DNA of 64,000 bases from Pseudomonas sp. G2-4. Lineage in GTDB: Bacteria; Pseudomonadota; Gammaproteobacteria; Pseudomonadales; Pseudomonadaceae. The notes beneath the pieces are model-generated. The model was not told the DNA's origin and made no database searches. It saw only the letters and a list, made by a program, of their open reading frames with translations. Positions 49,701-58,296 of the stretch are shown here, one piece after another; the first letter of the stretch is position 1; the number at the start of each line of letters is the position of its first letter. A program made the translations under genes and the position numbers. The DNA lies in the NCBI RefSeq assembly GCF_030064125.1, contig NZ_CP125957.1, forward strand, positions 5,979,001-6,043,000, in the 5' to 3' direction.

Positions 49701-50002
49701 TTTTCGGCATAGGGTTCGAGGAAGAAATCGAACGGATTGAACACCGCCATTTCCGCCAACAGATCGACTTCGATTCGCAGTTCCCTGGTTTTCTCGGGAA
49801 AGACCAATCGCGCCAGGTAATTGCCTTGGGGATCCTGCTGCCAGTTGATGAAGTGCTGGTCCGGCGAGACCTTCAGCGCATACGAAAGAATCCGCGTGCG
49901 GCTGTGGGCGGCCGGGCGCAGGCGAACAATCTGCGGGCCGAGTTCGACGGCGCGGTCGTAGCGGTAATGCGTGACGTGGTGCAATGCGACATGGATCGAC
50001 AC
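46709..50002 (-). CDS. large transglutaminase-DUF2126 protein (COG4196)
   Basis: A 1097-residue protein, first in the three-gene cluster. Residues 1-280 hold a transglutaminase N-terminal domain (HVALHHVTHYRYDRAVELGPQ) and catalytic core with Cys in ASGSCRDSAWLLVQLLRNLG (about 180) and His in DLHAWCEVYLPGAGW; the acidic residue is in GLDATSG. From about 380 the DUF2126 region (TMGGEPTFVSIDDPDG, GRHTGTGGGNHFVLGG, WRNHPSLSYLFSGL-like WHNHPSLSYLFSGLF) continues to the end. DUF2126 resembles glutamine-synthetase/amidoligase-type domains. I use GTG at 50002 because AGGAGG lies 6 bases upstream. Confidence 0.9.
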   Translation of the reverse strand: MSIHVALHHVTHYRYDRAVELGPQIVRLRPAAHSRTRILSYALKVSPDQHFINWQQDPQGNYLARLVFPEKTRELRIEVDLLAEMAVFNPFDFFLEPYAEKIPFVYAADERKELAPYLETLPLTPRFQAYLDGIDRTPLPAVDFLVALNQRLSEDINYLIRMEPGVQTPEHTLEHASGSCRDSAWLLVQLLRNLGLAARFVSGYLIQLTADVKSLDGPSGTEVDFTDLHAWCEVYLPGAGWIGLDATSGLFAGEGHIPLACSPDPSSAAPISGLVEPCECEFSHEMSVERIWEAPRVTKPYTEEQWLAIQALGHQIDADLLEGDVRLTMGGEPTFVSIDDPDGAEWNTAALGPDKRRLSAELFQRMRNHYAPKGLVHFGQGKWYPGEQLPRWSLNCYWRRDGVPIWHNSALIADEQQDYGADGELAGRFLSSVAERLNIPARFIFPAYEDNFYYLWREGALPSNVTAQDPRLEDALERARLRKVFNQGLDKVIGQVLPLARTAKGDQWQSGRWYLRDNHCRLVPGDSPLGYRLPLASQPWVTAAEYPFIHPTDPNQDLPELPDTEQLARHGEAAAEQDRVPEIDKSADWLTRTAFCAEAREGRLYLFMPPLERVEDYLELVSAIEATAEALQCPVLLEGYEPPSDPRLGNFRITPDPGVIEVNVQPSATWDELVERTEFLYEEARQTRLTTEKFMIDGRHTGTGGGNHFVLGGATPADSPFLRRPDLLRSLISYWHNHPSLSYLFSGLFIGPTSQAPRVDEARNDALYELEIAFAQMPLSGEECPPWLVDRLLRNLLIDVTGNTHRAEFCIDKLYSPDGATGRLGLLELRAFEMPPHARMSLAQQLLLRALVARFWREPYAPAKLARWGTELHDRFLLPHFIEQDFADVIHELNVAGYPLQADWFAAHLEFRFPKVGDYAVNGIELQLRQALEPWHVLGEEGAVGGTVRYVDSSLERLQVKLSGLAPQRYLLTCNGVPVPLQPTGRVGEFVAGVRFRAWQPANCLQPTIPVHAPLVFDLLDTWMQRSVGGCQYHVAHPGGRNYDSLPVNANEAESRRMARFFRLGHTPGKLPIPSLAMDDEFPLTLDLRRFQGAPKV

Positions 50003-50177
50003 GACGTGCCTCCTGCGAGCCTGGGCGTTAGTGAAAGCGGCGCAAGACTTATGCCATGCAGGCAGGTCGGACACTTTCTTTGTCTACTCAAGGCAGTAGA
50101 GCACTAAAACCGCGCGATGCTCGCATTCAGGTGCAACGGGGCGCACATAAATGTGGCGGGCGTGGTAGCGAATCGAC

Positions 50178-50639
50178 TCAGCGGCGCGTGCGCGAGGTCT
50201 TGGCCGCTTGGATGATGAGCTCACGTTGGCGGCGGATTTCTACCAGTTTGCTGCGCATTTCACGATGGCGCTTACTATTGAGCAACAACAACCCCAACAG
50301 CGGCAGCAGCACAGCGAACAGGTAGACGCCTTGATGCGGGCCGTAGGCAAACATCGGCAACACCGCTGCCAGGCATGCCAGGAAATAACCCGCCACCCAC
50401 CAAACCGCCCAGGCGCGCCCGCGAGCAATCATGAGGTTGCCCAAGACCAGCACGAGCACCAGGGCCAGGGTGCCGAGGCCAACATAGTCGACCCTGACGG
50501 AAGGCTCGAGGGCACGCCAATACGTAGTCCCAGCCAAGACCAGCAGCGTCGAGCCTGAAAAGCAACCCAGTAGAATGGTGCCCATGAACACCGGAAAATA
50601 TCGAGCAAGAAAGCTCTTCAGTGAGCCTCCACCGATCAT
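50178..50639 (-). CDS. small polytopic membrane protein
   Basis: A 153-residue protein with four predicted membrane segments (about 13-36, 50-68, 77-97 and 103-122). It ends in a basic helical cytoplasmic tail (KRHREMRSKLVEIRRQREL). I do not recognise the family. Its start overlaps the stop of the upstream gene (ATGA), so the two are made together. Size and topology suit an immunity protein for a membrane-targeting toxin, but that is inferred from arrangement only. Confidence 0.65.
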   Translation of the reverse strand: MIGGGSLKSFLARYFPVFMGTILLGCFSGSTLLVLAGTTYWRALEPSVRVDYVGLGTLALVLVLVLGNLMIARGRAWAVWWVAGYFLACLAAVLPMFAYGPHQGVYLFAVLLPLLGLLLLNSKRHREMRSKLVEIRRQRELIIQAAKTSRTRR

Positions 50640-51562
50640 TCTGTGAACTCCTCGTACAGCCCGACGGCAACGGTTTTCACATGGCCGCCCCCTGTGTAGC
50701 TGCCGATGACGCCCAAGGCGCCGCCCAAAGAATCTTTAATTTGAGTCAGCGTAGCGTGCCTGATTTCAGCCGACGAATAACGCTTGGGCAGGGCCCCCGC
50801 GCGTTGCTGCAGCTTGAGTAACTTTGCGGTCAGGCTCGGGTCCTTCAGCGTCAGCAGCTCTTTGGTCAACTTGCTTCGCTCCTGCCGGCTCAACCCTTTG
50901 AGTAGCTGATACCAGCTTTTTCCGGTGCCTGCGGCTTTGTTGGCCTTGAGCAGACGGACAGTCGTCAGGGCTGAACCGCCGACACCCACCAGGGAAACCG
51001 CGTCAAGAATCGGGGAAACTATGTTGTACCAGTCAGCGTCGTTCATCTCATCATTGCCAGTCGGATTGGTCAGCTCATTCGCCACCCGCATTCCGCCAAT
51101 GACGCATTGCGCGGTACTGGCCGTCGCGGCAGCAGCTCCCAGGGCAACGACAAAAGCACTTGCCCCCGCCGTAAAGGGCACAGCCACACTTCCACTGAAC
51201 ACCACCACCCAACCAATCACCGCAGCGACACAGGACAAGCCGGCATTGGTTGTTTCAAGCCCCAGCTTGGACTCCCGTGGACTGCTTTTTACCTGATCGA
51301 TGAACTGTTGTGGCGCGATGTATGTTTTCGCTTCCCGCAGAATCACGCGCTTGGGGGCGATGCTGCAGATCGGCTTGAATTCCCGCAGGGTCACCACGTT
51401 GTATTCGGCATCGATATACACCACGCCCGCGCCGGCGATGCCAGGATCGGCGTCGATGGCAGCAAACAGCCGTGGCAGGTTGACCTGGCTTTCAATGCGC
51501 TGGCGGGCCATGTACTGGGAGAAGGTGAAGTCCATGCCGATGGCCGGTGCAGGGGTGCTCAT
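50636..51562 (-). CDS. hypothetical protein with central hydrophobic hairpin, candidate toxin
   Basis: A 308-residue protein I do not recognise. There is no signal peptide. The N-terminal ~100 residues look soluble and folded (FSQYMARQRIESQVNLPRLFAAIDADPG...). Residues about 108-155 are two adjacent small-residue-rich hydrophobic segments (VAAVIGWVVVFSGSVAVPF, TAGASAFVVALGAAAATAS). A second weaker hydrophobic region lies near 185-205, followed by a charged helical C-terminus. Such a layout is seen in pore-forming effectors delivered without a signal peptide, and the downstream gene overlaps it. No VgrG, PAAR or secretion marker is nearby. Confidence 0.6.
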   Translation of the reverse strand: MSTPAPAIGMDFTFSQYMARQRIESQVNLPRLFAAIDADPGIAGAGVVYIDAEYNVVTLREFKPICSIAPKRVILREAKTYIAPQQFIDQVKSSPRESKLGLETTNAGLSCVAAVIGWVVVFSGSVAVPFTAGASAFVVALGAAAATASTAQCVIGGMRVANELTNPTGNDEMNDADWYNIVSPILDAVSLVGVGGSALTTVRLLKANKAAGTGKSWYQLLKGLSRQERSKLTKELLTLKDPSLTAKLLKLQQRAGALPKRYSSAEIRHATLTQIKDSLGGALGVIGSYTGGGHVKTVAVGLYEEFTE

Positions 51563-51624
51563 TCGAATCGTCCTTGAGGATCGGAGAGGGCAAACTTTAT
51601 TGCTGTGCCGCTGAATACCATCAT

Positions 51625-51756
51625 TGTGGCGAGGGAGCTTGCTCCCGCTGGGCTGCGCAGCAGTCCCAAATCAATCGACGCACTCTTCCAGGCAGACCGC
51701 ATCAGCCGGTTTTACGACGGCTTCGCCGTCGAGCGGGAGCAAGCTCCCTCGCCACA
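51625..51756. repeat. REP pair (REPIN), family A, long centre
   Basis: Family-A arms with a long centre upstream of the two-gene membrane/toxin-like unit. Confidence 0.85.
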
Positions 51757-51841
51757 AGGGCAGCGCCCGGCTTTATTGCACTGAACTGGCGCGTATCGCG
51801 GCGGCCACGATAGCAAATGGGCAGCACCGCCGCTAGAAAGC

Positions 51842-51869
51842 AAAACGCCAGCACTGAGGCTGGCGTTTT
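51842..51869 (-). terminator. bidirectional terminator after ygiQ
   Basis: Eleven-base stem AAAACGCCAGC / GCTGGCGTTTT with a 6-base loop, 18 bases beyond the YgiQ stop; A and T runs flank it on both strands. Confidence 0.88.
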
Positions 51870-51887
51870 ACATCGTAGATTGACCCG

Positions 51888-54188
51888 TTAGCGCGGCACG
51901 ACAGGCTTGCGCGCCGGTTTCGGTCCTTTGCCCTTGGCGGCGTCCTTGCGTTCCTTGGCAGCTTGCTGGTTGCGGGCGAATGCCGCGGCCTTGGCTTGCT
52001 CGCGCTTGTCCCACGGATTGCCACCATCGCTGGCGCGCGGTGGCAGGCCGGTGTGCTGGGTCAGGATCTTGGTGGTTTCCTTGGCCACTTTGTGGCTGCC
52101 GGCCGGCGTCGAGTTCTTGCGACGGGCGCTCTGGTAGCTGTCGGTGGCCGGCTGGTGCAGCGGGATCAATTGGTTCTTGCCCGGCCCGATCAAGTCGGCG
52201 CGGCCCATGCGAGTCAGCGCTTCACGCAGCATCGGCCAGCCTTTCGGGTCGTGATAACGCAGGAAGGCCTTGTGCAGCCGGCGCTGCTCCTCGCTCTTGA
52301 CGATGGTCACCGCGTCGCTCTTGTAGGTGACCTTGCGCAGCGGGTTCTTGCCCGAGTGGTACATGGCGGTGGCCGTGGCCATCGGCGATGGATAGAACGC
52401 CTGCACCTGGTCGGCACGGAAACCGTTGCCCTTGAGCCACAGTGCCAGGTTCATCATGTCTTCGTCGGTGGTGCCCGGGTGAGCGGCAATGAAGTACGGA
52501 ATCAGGTACTGCTCTTTCCCGGCTTCCTTGGTGTACTTCTCGAACATCCGCTTGAATTTGTCATAGCTGCCGATGCCCGGCTTCATCATCTGGTTGAGCG
52601 GGCCTTCTTCTGTGTGCTCCGGGGCGATCTTCAGGTAACCACCAACGTGGTGGGTCACCAGCTCCTTGACGTATTCCGGCGACTCGACTGCCAGGTCGTA
52701 ACGCAGGCCGGAGGCGATCAGGATCTTCTTCACCCCAGGCAATGCCCGGGCGCTGCGATACAGCTGGATCAGCGAAGAATGGTCGGTGTTCAGATTCGGG
52801 CAGATGCCTGGGAACACGCAGGATGGCTTGCGGCACGCGGATTCGATTTCCGGGCTCTTGCAGGCGATGCGGTACATGTTCGCGGTCGGGCCGCCGAGGT
52901 CGGAAATGACGCCAGTGAATCCCGGGACCTTGTCGCGGATTTCTTCGATCTCGCGAATGATCGATTCTTCGGAGCGGTTCTGGATGATCCGGCCTTCGTG
53001 CTCGGTGATCGAACAGAACGTGCAGCCACCAAAACAGCCACGCATGATGTTCACCGAGAAACGGATCATCTCGTAGGCCGGGATCTTTTCCTTGCCGTAG
53101 GCTGGGTGCGGAACACGTGCGTAAGGCATGCCAAACACGTAGTCCATTTCCTCGGTGGTCATCGGAATGGGCGGCGGGTTGAACCAGACATCGACCTCAC
53201 CATGCTTCTGCACCAAGGCACGGGCGTTGCCCGGATTGGTTTCCAGGTGAAGGACGCGGTTGGCATGAGCGTAAAGCACCGCATCGCCACGCACCTTTTC
53301 CACCGACGGCAGACGAATCACGGTCTTGTCGCGGGTCATGCGCGGGCTTGCCAGGATCTGTACGACCTTGGCTTCGCTCGGGTCCTCAACCGGCCCCTTC
53401 TCTTGCTCGATGGCGCAGGCCTGAGTGTCCTGGGTGTTCACGTACGGGTTGATGATCTTGTCGATCTTGCCCGGACGGTCGATGCGCGTGGAATCGACTT
53501 CGTACCAGCCTTGCGGCGTGTCGCGGCGGATGAACGCCGTGCCGCGCACATCAGTGATGTCTTCGATCTTGTGACCGTAGGAAAGACGTTGGGCGACTTC
53601 GACAATCGCCCGTTCGGCGTTGCCGTACAGCAGGATGTCGGCGCAAGCGTCGATCAGGATCGAGTTGCGCACCCGGTCCTGCCAGTAATCGTAATGGGCG
53701 ATGCGACGCAGGGAAGCTTCGATACCGCCAAGCACGATCGGTACGTTCTTGTAGGCTTCCTTGCAGCGCTGGCTGTAGACCAGGCTCGCACGGTCCGGCC
53801 GCTTGCCCGCCATGCCGCCGGGGGTGTAGGCGTCATCGGAGCGAATTTTCTTGTCGGCGGTGTAGCGGTTGATCATCGAGTCCATGTTGCCGGCCGCGAC
53901 ACCGAAGAACAGGTTGGGCTCGCCGAGCTTCATGAAGTCGTCTTTGGACTGCCAGTTCGGTTGGGCGATGATCCCGACGCGAAAGCCCTGGGCCTCCAGC
54001 AGTCGGCCGATGATCGCCATGCCGAACGACGGGTGATCGACGTAGGCATCACCGGTCACGATGATGATGTCGCACGAATCCCAGCCGAGCTGATCCATCT
54101 CCTCCCTGCTCATGGGCAGGAACGGCGCCGGGCCGAAACATTCGGCCCAGTACTTGGGATAGTCAAATAACGGCTTGGCTGCTTGCAT
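51888..54188 (-). CDS. YgiQ family radical SAM protein
   Basis: A 766-residue UPF0313 radical SAM protein. An N-terminal cobalamin-binding-like region ([32 protein letters not shown]) is followed by the radical SAM core with the 4Fe-4S motif CFGGCTFC (about 385). The C-terminal ~80 residues are basic, low-complexity and probably disordered ([20 protein letters not shown]). Function is not established; the family is conserved across bacteria. ATG 54188 gives the usual [19 protein letters not shown] start. Confidence 0.9.
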   Translation of the reverse strand: MQAAKPLFDYPKYWAECFGPAPFLPMSREEMDQLGWDSCDIIIVTGDAYVDHPSFGMAIIGRLLEAQGFRVGIIAQPNWQSKDDFMKLGEPNLFFGVAAGNMDSMINRYTADKKIRSDDAYTPGGMAGKRPDRASLVYSQRCKEAYKNVPIVLGGIEASLRRIAHYDYWQDRVRNSILIDACADILLYGNAERAIVEVAQRLSYGHKIEDITDVRGTAFIRRDTPQGWYEVDSTRIDRPGKIDKIINPYVNTQDTQACAIEQEKGPVEDPSEAKVVQILASPRMTRDKTVIRLPSVEKVRGDAVLYAHANRVLHLETNPGNARALVQKHGEVDVWFNPPPIPMTTEEMDYVFGMPYARVPHPAYGKEKIPAYEMIRFSVNIMRGCFGGCTFCSITEHEGRIIQNRSEESIIREIEEIRDKVPGFTGVISDLGGPTANMYRIACKSPEIESACRKPSCVFPGICPNLNTDHSSLIQLYRSARALPGVKKILIASGLRYDLAVESPEYVKELVTHHVGGYLKIAPEHTEEGPLNQMMKPGIGSYDKFKRMFEKYTKEAGKEQYLIPYFIAAHPGTTDEDMMNLALWLKGNGFRADQVQAFYPSPMATATAMYHSGKNPLRKVTYKSDAVTIVKSEEQRRLHKAFLRYHDPKGWPMLREALTRMGRADLIGPGKNQLIPLHQPATDSYQSARRKNSTPAGSHKVAKETTKILTQHTGLPPRASDGGNPWDKREQAKAAAFARNQQAAKERKDAAKGKGPKPARKPVVPR

Positions 54189-54287
54189 GTCGATGACCGG
54201 TATAAAAGATGAAAAATCGCGGGCGCGGAATATAGCACAAAAAATAACCAATTCCGACGGCTATGGTCGGAAATTGGTAGCACACCT

Positions 54288-54352
54288 TTCGCGAGCAGGC
54301 TCGCTCCCACAGAGGAATGCATTCCAAGGCGGGAGCGAGCCTGCTCGCGATG
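54288..54352. repeat. REP pair (REPIN), family B variant, short
   Basis: Short pair of family-B arms in the GCAGGC/GCCTGC variant, between dnaB and ygiQ. Confidence 0.85.
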
Positions 54353-54376
54353 AGGCCGGATCAGACGACGAAGAAC

Positions 54377-55774
54377 TTACTCGTCGTCATCAAAATTGTA
54401 GCTACCCGGTGCCAGGTTCTCGAATCGGGTGTACTTGCCGATAAAGGCCAGGCGAATGAAGCCGATCGGGCCGTTCCGCTGCTTGCCGATGATGATTTCG
54501 GCGATGCCTTTGTGTTCCGTCTCAGGGTGATACACCTCGTCGCGGTACACGAACATGATGACGTCGGCGTCCTGCTCGATCGCTCCGGATTCCCGCAAGT
54601 CGGAGTTCACCGGGCGCTTGTTGGGGCGCTGTTCCAAGGAACGGTTCAACTGGGAAAGCGCCACCACCGGGCAGTTGAATTCCTTGGCCAAGGCCTTGAG
54701 GGAGCGGGAGATCTCGGAAATCTCGTTGGTGCGGTTGTCGCCGCTGGAGCCCGGGATCTGCATCAACTGCAAGTAGTCGATCATGATCAGCCCGACTTCA
54801 CCGTGCTCGCGCACCAGGCGACGGGTTCGGGCGCGCATTTCCGACGGACTGATACCGGCGGTATCGTCGATGAACAACTTACGGTCGTTGAGCAGGTTGA
54901 CCGCCGACGTCAGGCGCGGCCAATCGTCGTCTTCCAGTTGGCCGGAACGGACCTTGGTCTGATCGATCCGCCCCAAGGACGAGAGCATACGCATGATCAG
55001 CGATTCGCCTGGCATCTCGAGGGAGTACACCAGCACAGCCTTTTCGCTGCGCAGCACGGCGTTTTCCACCAGGTTCATCGCAAAGGTGGTCTTACCCATG
55101 GACGGACGGCCGGCGACGATGATCAGGTCGGAGGGCTGCAAGCCGCTGGTCTTCTCATCGAGGTCGGTGTAGCCGGTGGACAGGCCGGTAATGGCATTGT
55201 CGGTGTTGAACAAGGTGTCGATGCGGTCGATGGCCTTGGTCAACAGGTCGTTGACGCTGACCGGCCCCCCGGTTTTCGGCCGGGCCTCGGCGATCTGGAA
55301 GATCTGCCGCTCGGCTTCGTCGAGGATCTCAGCGGCGGTGCGGCCTTCCGGATTGAAGGCGCTGTCGGCGATTTCGGTGCTGATGCCGATCAACTGGCGC
55401 AAGGTGGCCCGCTCGCGCACGATCTGGGCATAGGCCTTGATGTTGGCGACCGACGGCGTGTTCTTCGCCAGTTCACCCAGGTAGCCGAGGCCGCCGACCT
55501 GGGACGTCTGGCCTTCCTTGTCCAATTGCTCGGACAGGGTGACGACGTCGATCGGCATGTTCTGATCGGCCAGCTTGGCGATCGCACGGAAAATCAGGCG
55601 GTGGTCATGTCGATAGAAATCGCCGTCGGATACTTGATCGAGCACGCGTTCCCAGGCGTTGTTGTCCAGCATCAGACCACCGAGCACAGCCTGTTCGGCC
55701 TCGATGGAATGCGGCGGCACCTTCAGGGCAGCGGTTTGCAGATCGTATTGCTCAGGAGCGGTGATTTCGTTCAT
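54377..55774 (-). CDS. dnaB: replicative DNA helicase DnaB
   Basis: Hexameric 5'-3' replicative helicase of 465 residues. The N-terminal domain begins PPHSIEAEQAVLGGLMLDN, followed by the RecA-like ATPase with Walker A GRPSMGKTTFAMN (about 205), Walker B LIMIDYLQLM, and the arginine-finger region near LNRSLEQRPNKRP. It ends with the acidic tail FDDDE. No intein is present. ATG 55774 matches the family start; the frame is open to 55840. It follows rplI on the same strand after a terminator hairpin. Confidence 0.97.
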   Translation of the reverse strand: MNEITAPEQYDLQTAALKVPPHSIEAEQAVLGGLMLDNNAWERVLDQVSDGDFYRHDHRLIFRAIAKLADQNMPIDVVTLSEQLDKEGQTSQVGGLGYLGELAKNTPSVANIKAYAQIVRERATLRQLIGISTEIADSAFNPEGRTAAEILDEAERQIFQIAEARPKTGGPVSVNDLLTKAIDRIDTLFNTDNAITGLSTGYTDLDEKTSGLQPSDLIIVAGRPSMGKTTFAMNLVENAVLRSEKAVLVYSLEMPGESLIMRMLSSLGRIDQTKVRSGQLEDDDWPRLTSAVNLLNDRKLFIDDTAGISPSEMRARTRRLVREHGEVGLIMIDYLQLMQIPGSSGDNRTNEISEISRSLKALAKEFNCPVVALSQLNRSLEQRPNKRPVNSDLRESGAIEQDADVIMFVYRDEVYHPETEHKGIAEIIIGKQRNGPIGFIRLAFIGKYTRFENLAPGSYNFDDDE

Positions 55775-55835
55775 GGCCACTTGATTCTTGGGAAACGCAG
55801 GGGTTTTGAAAATCAGCAATTGCAGAAAGACAAAG

Positions 55836-55864
55836 GGCACGACCTGTAAACAGGATCGTGCCCG
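55836..55864 (-). terminator. terminator between rplI and dnaB
   Basis: Thirteen-base-pair stem with one bulge (GGGCACGA-CCTGT paired with ACAGG-A-TCGTGCCC). Minus-strand T-rich tract TTTGTCTTTCT follows. It would end the rpsF-rpsR-rplI transcript before dnaB. Confidence 0.75.
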
Positions 55865-55908
55865 ATGTTACCGGCTAGCACCCGAGGGCACCAGTCGACA
55901 GGTATTGC

Positions 55909-56355
55909 TTAAGCTGCTACCACGACAACGCGTACGGTGGCTTCAACTTCGGCGTGCAGGTGCACGGCTACGTCGAATTCGCCTACGTTGCGGATGGTGC
56001 CGTTCGGCAGACGAACTTCGCTTTTCGCCACTTCAACGCCGGAGGCGGTCAGTGCGTCAGCGATGTCGTGAGTACCGATCGAACCGAACAGCTTGCCTTC
56101 GTCGCCAGCGGTGGCAGTGATGGTCACTTCCAGCTCGGCCAGTTGGGCAGCACGGCTTTCAGCCGATGCTTTACGGTCTGCGGCAGCTTTTTCCAGCTCA
56201 GCACGACGCTCTTCGAACGCAGCCAGGTTGGCAGCGGTCGCATCGGTGGCTTTGCCGAAAGGCAGCAGGTAGTTACGACCGTAACCGGCCTTAACGTTTA
56301 CTTTGTCGCCCAGGTTGCCCAGGTTGGCGATTTTTTCCAGAAGGATCAGTTGCAT
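55909..56355 (-). CDS. rplI: 50S ribosomal protein L9
   Basis: L9, 148 residues, standard length. The N-terminal domain begins [36 protein letters not shown], followed by the long connecting helix ([31 protein letters not shown]) and the C-terminal domain ([13 protein letters not shown]). Last gene of the rpsF operon. Confidence 0.98.
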   Translation of the reverse strand: MQLILLEKIANLGNLGDKVNVKAGYGRNYLLPFGKATDATAANLAAFEERRAELEKAAADRKASAESRAAQLAELEVTITATAGDEGKLFGSIGTHDIADALTASGVEVAKSEVRLPNGTIRNVGEFDVAVHLHAEVEATVRVVVVAA

Positions 56356-56373
56356 GTGAAAATCCTCTAACTT

Positions 56374-57267
56374 TTAACCTTCACCGTTCGCGTTGTCGGC
56401 GTCTTTCGGCGCCATACGACCGCGAAAATCAATCAGGCTGTCGACGATGGCCAAGACCACCAGCAACGGATAGATCAGTTGCATGAACAGCAATAACGTG
56501 ACGTACAACCCCACCAGCCAGAACCTGCCCAGTCGCTTTTGCGCCACCAGCCCGTGAATCAGGGCCAGGGCGGCAAAGACCAGCGGTACACTGCACAACG
56601 GCGTGAGCATCGCCATCTGCGGACCGAAGTTCGGCCCCAGAAGCATGCCCGCCAGCAGCAACATCGCCAGCCCAAGCGGGAATCGGATGGCGCGAAATTC
56701 GCGACCAAAACCACCCGGGTTGTACAACAACGCCTGCCAGTAGCGCCCAATGATCAGGCTCAGCACACTGACGATTTGCAACAAAGCCGCAATCAGGCCG
56801 GTCAGGACCGGTGCAATCAGGGACGCGAAACGCGCCTGCTCCTCTACCGACATCTGCTGGTAGAGATCACCGAGGGCTTCGGGCAGGATTTTTATCAAAG
56901 CCTGCGACAGCATCTCGATCTGGGGTGCGAAAGCCACCCCGAGCACCACTGAAAACACCACTCCAATCGCTATGCTGACCAGCAGCACACGGTTCCAGGA
57001 TTCACTTGCGCGCAACACCAACGCCAGCGCCGAAGACCCCAGCAGCACCATGAGTGCCCGCGGGTCAGCGGAATACCACCACCAGAGCAAAGCCGGCAGC
57101 AGTCCCAGAGCAAGAACGCCAAGGGCGTCCTTCAATCCGCGCCGCAGGAGTACAAGACTTCCCGCGGCAGCACCCAACCAATACAACAACGGCAATGCCG
57201 CGCATCCAGCCACTACCAGAGTGGCCTGCATACGACCGCGCATGATGAACTCAGCTATGGCGCGCAT
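56374..57267 (-). CDS. DUF2232 membrane protein between rpsR and rplI
   Basis: A 297-residue integral membrane protein with eight or so hydrophobic segments, matching the YybS-like DUF2232 family. It normally sits between rpsR and rplI in Pseudomonas, so its presence here is expected. Its function is unknown; one homologue, Bacillus YybS, is also near dnaC/rplI. ATG 57267 follows AAGGA with 8-base spacing; ATG 57243 would be an alternative. Confidence 0.85.
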   Translation of the reverse strand: MRAIAEFIMRGRMQATLVVAGCAALPLLYWLGAAAGSLVLLRRGLKDALGVLALGLLPALLWWWYSADPRALMVLLGSSALALVLRASESWNRVLLVSIAIGVVFSVVLGVAFAPQIEMLSQALIKILPEALGDLYQQMSVEEQARFASLIAPVLTGLIAALLQIVSVLSLIIGRYWQALLYNPGGFGREFRAIRFPLGLAMLLLAGMLLGPNFGPQMAMLTPLCSVPLVFAALALIHGLVAQKRLGRFWLVGLYVTLLLFMQLIYPLLVVLAIVDSLIDFRGRMAPKDADNANGEG

Positions 57268-57303
57268 GCATTCAATCCTTTGCTACGTGTCGACTGCCCG
57301 GTC

Positions 57304-57534
57304 TCAGCGGCCGTGGCTGTCGGTGTAGGCCAGCAGGGCCAGGAAGCGGGCGCGCTTGATAGCGGTGGCCAGCTGACGCTGATAACGAGCTTTGGTACCG
57401 GTGATACGGCTTGGAACGATTTTGCCGGTCTCGGATACGTAGGCTTTCAGAGTGTTGAGATCTTTGTAATCGATCTCTTTCACGTCTTCAGCGGTGAAGC
57501 GGCAGAATTTACGACGACGGAAGAAACGTGCCAT
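57304..57534 (-). CDS. rpsR: 30S ribosomal protein S18
   Basis: S18, 76 residues, standard. Starts [25 protein letters not shown] and ends [16 protein letters not shown]. It lies 28 bases after rpsF. The single Cys in KFCRF shows no zinc-binding CxxC form. Confidence 0.98.
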
Positions 57535-57562
57535 GTGATTGGCTCCTTAAAAGGTCCGTGGA

Positions 57563-57991
57563 TTACTCGTCAGCGTTATCGCTGTTGTCGCTGTCGCTAT
57601 CGCTGTCATCGCCATCGGCGCTGTCAGAGTGCTCAGGACGGTCGCGACGCTCACGGCGCTCACTGCGGTTTTCTTCAGCCTTGAGCATCTCGGATTGGCC
57701 GGTGACGGCTTCTTCGCGACGGATGACCAGGTTACGGATCACTGCATCGTTGTAGCGGAAGTTGTCTTCCAGCTCGGCCAGGGCCTTGCCAGTGCATTCA
57801 ACGTTCAGCATCACGTAGTGAGCCTTGTGAACATTGTTGATTGCGTAGGCCAGTTGACGACGGCCCCAATCTTCCAGACGGTGGATTTTGCCGCCGTCTT
57901 CTTCGATCAGCTTGGTGTAACGCTCAACCATGCCGCCGACTTGCTCGCTTTGATCCGGGTGGACCAAAAAGATGATTTCGTAATGACGCAT
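57563..57991 (-). CDS. rpsF: 30S ribosomal protein S6
   Basis: S6, 142 residues. Core [25 protein letters not shown], with the RNA-binding [16 protein letters not shown] segment. The C-terminal tail (about 110-142) is rich in Glu, Asp and Ser ([20 protein letters not shown]), longer than in many species. In E. coli the S6 tail receives extra glutamates from RimK. First gene of the rpsF-rpsR-DUF2232-rplI operon. Confidence 0.97.
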   Translation of the reverse strand: MRHYEIIFLVHPDQSEQVGGMVERYTKLIEEDGGKIHRLEDWGRRQLAYAINNVHKAHYVMLNVECTGKALAELEDNFRYNDAVIRNLVIRREEAVTGQSEMLKAEENRSERRERRDRPEHSDSADGDDSDSDSDNSDNADE

Positions 57992-58189
57992 GAATGCTCC
58001 TTACGGGTTGTAGCCTGCCGCTCAAAAACGGTCAGACAAGGAGTGAATGACACTTATGGACTTGTGGACGCTAGACACATAAGTGCCTGCCATCACAGCA
58101 AGGGGCGCAATTGTAGAGAAGGGTCGAGGGAGGCGCAAGGTGATTGGCGATTATTTGAACAACCGCCGATCTTTGCCAACACAAAAATA

Positions 58190-58279
58190 CTGTGGGAGCG
58201 AGCTTGCTCGCGATAGCGGCGCGCCAGGCAACATTTATGTCACTGATTCGCCGCCATCGCGAGCAAGCTCGCTCCCACA
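58190..58279. repeat. REP pair (REPIN), family B
   Basis: Family-B arms between rlmB and rpsF, beginning 17 bases after the rlmB stop. Confidence 0.9.
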
Positions 58280-58296
58280 TTTAATACGCATCTGGC

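Noticed and set aside
51963..54170. 735-codon open frame on the plus strand
   Set aside because: Antisense to the YgiQ gene; no family features and no ribosome binding site.
54317..55849. 510-codon open frame on the plus strand
   Set aside because: Antisense to dnaB, a clear housekeeping gene.
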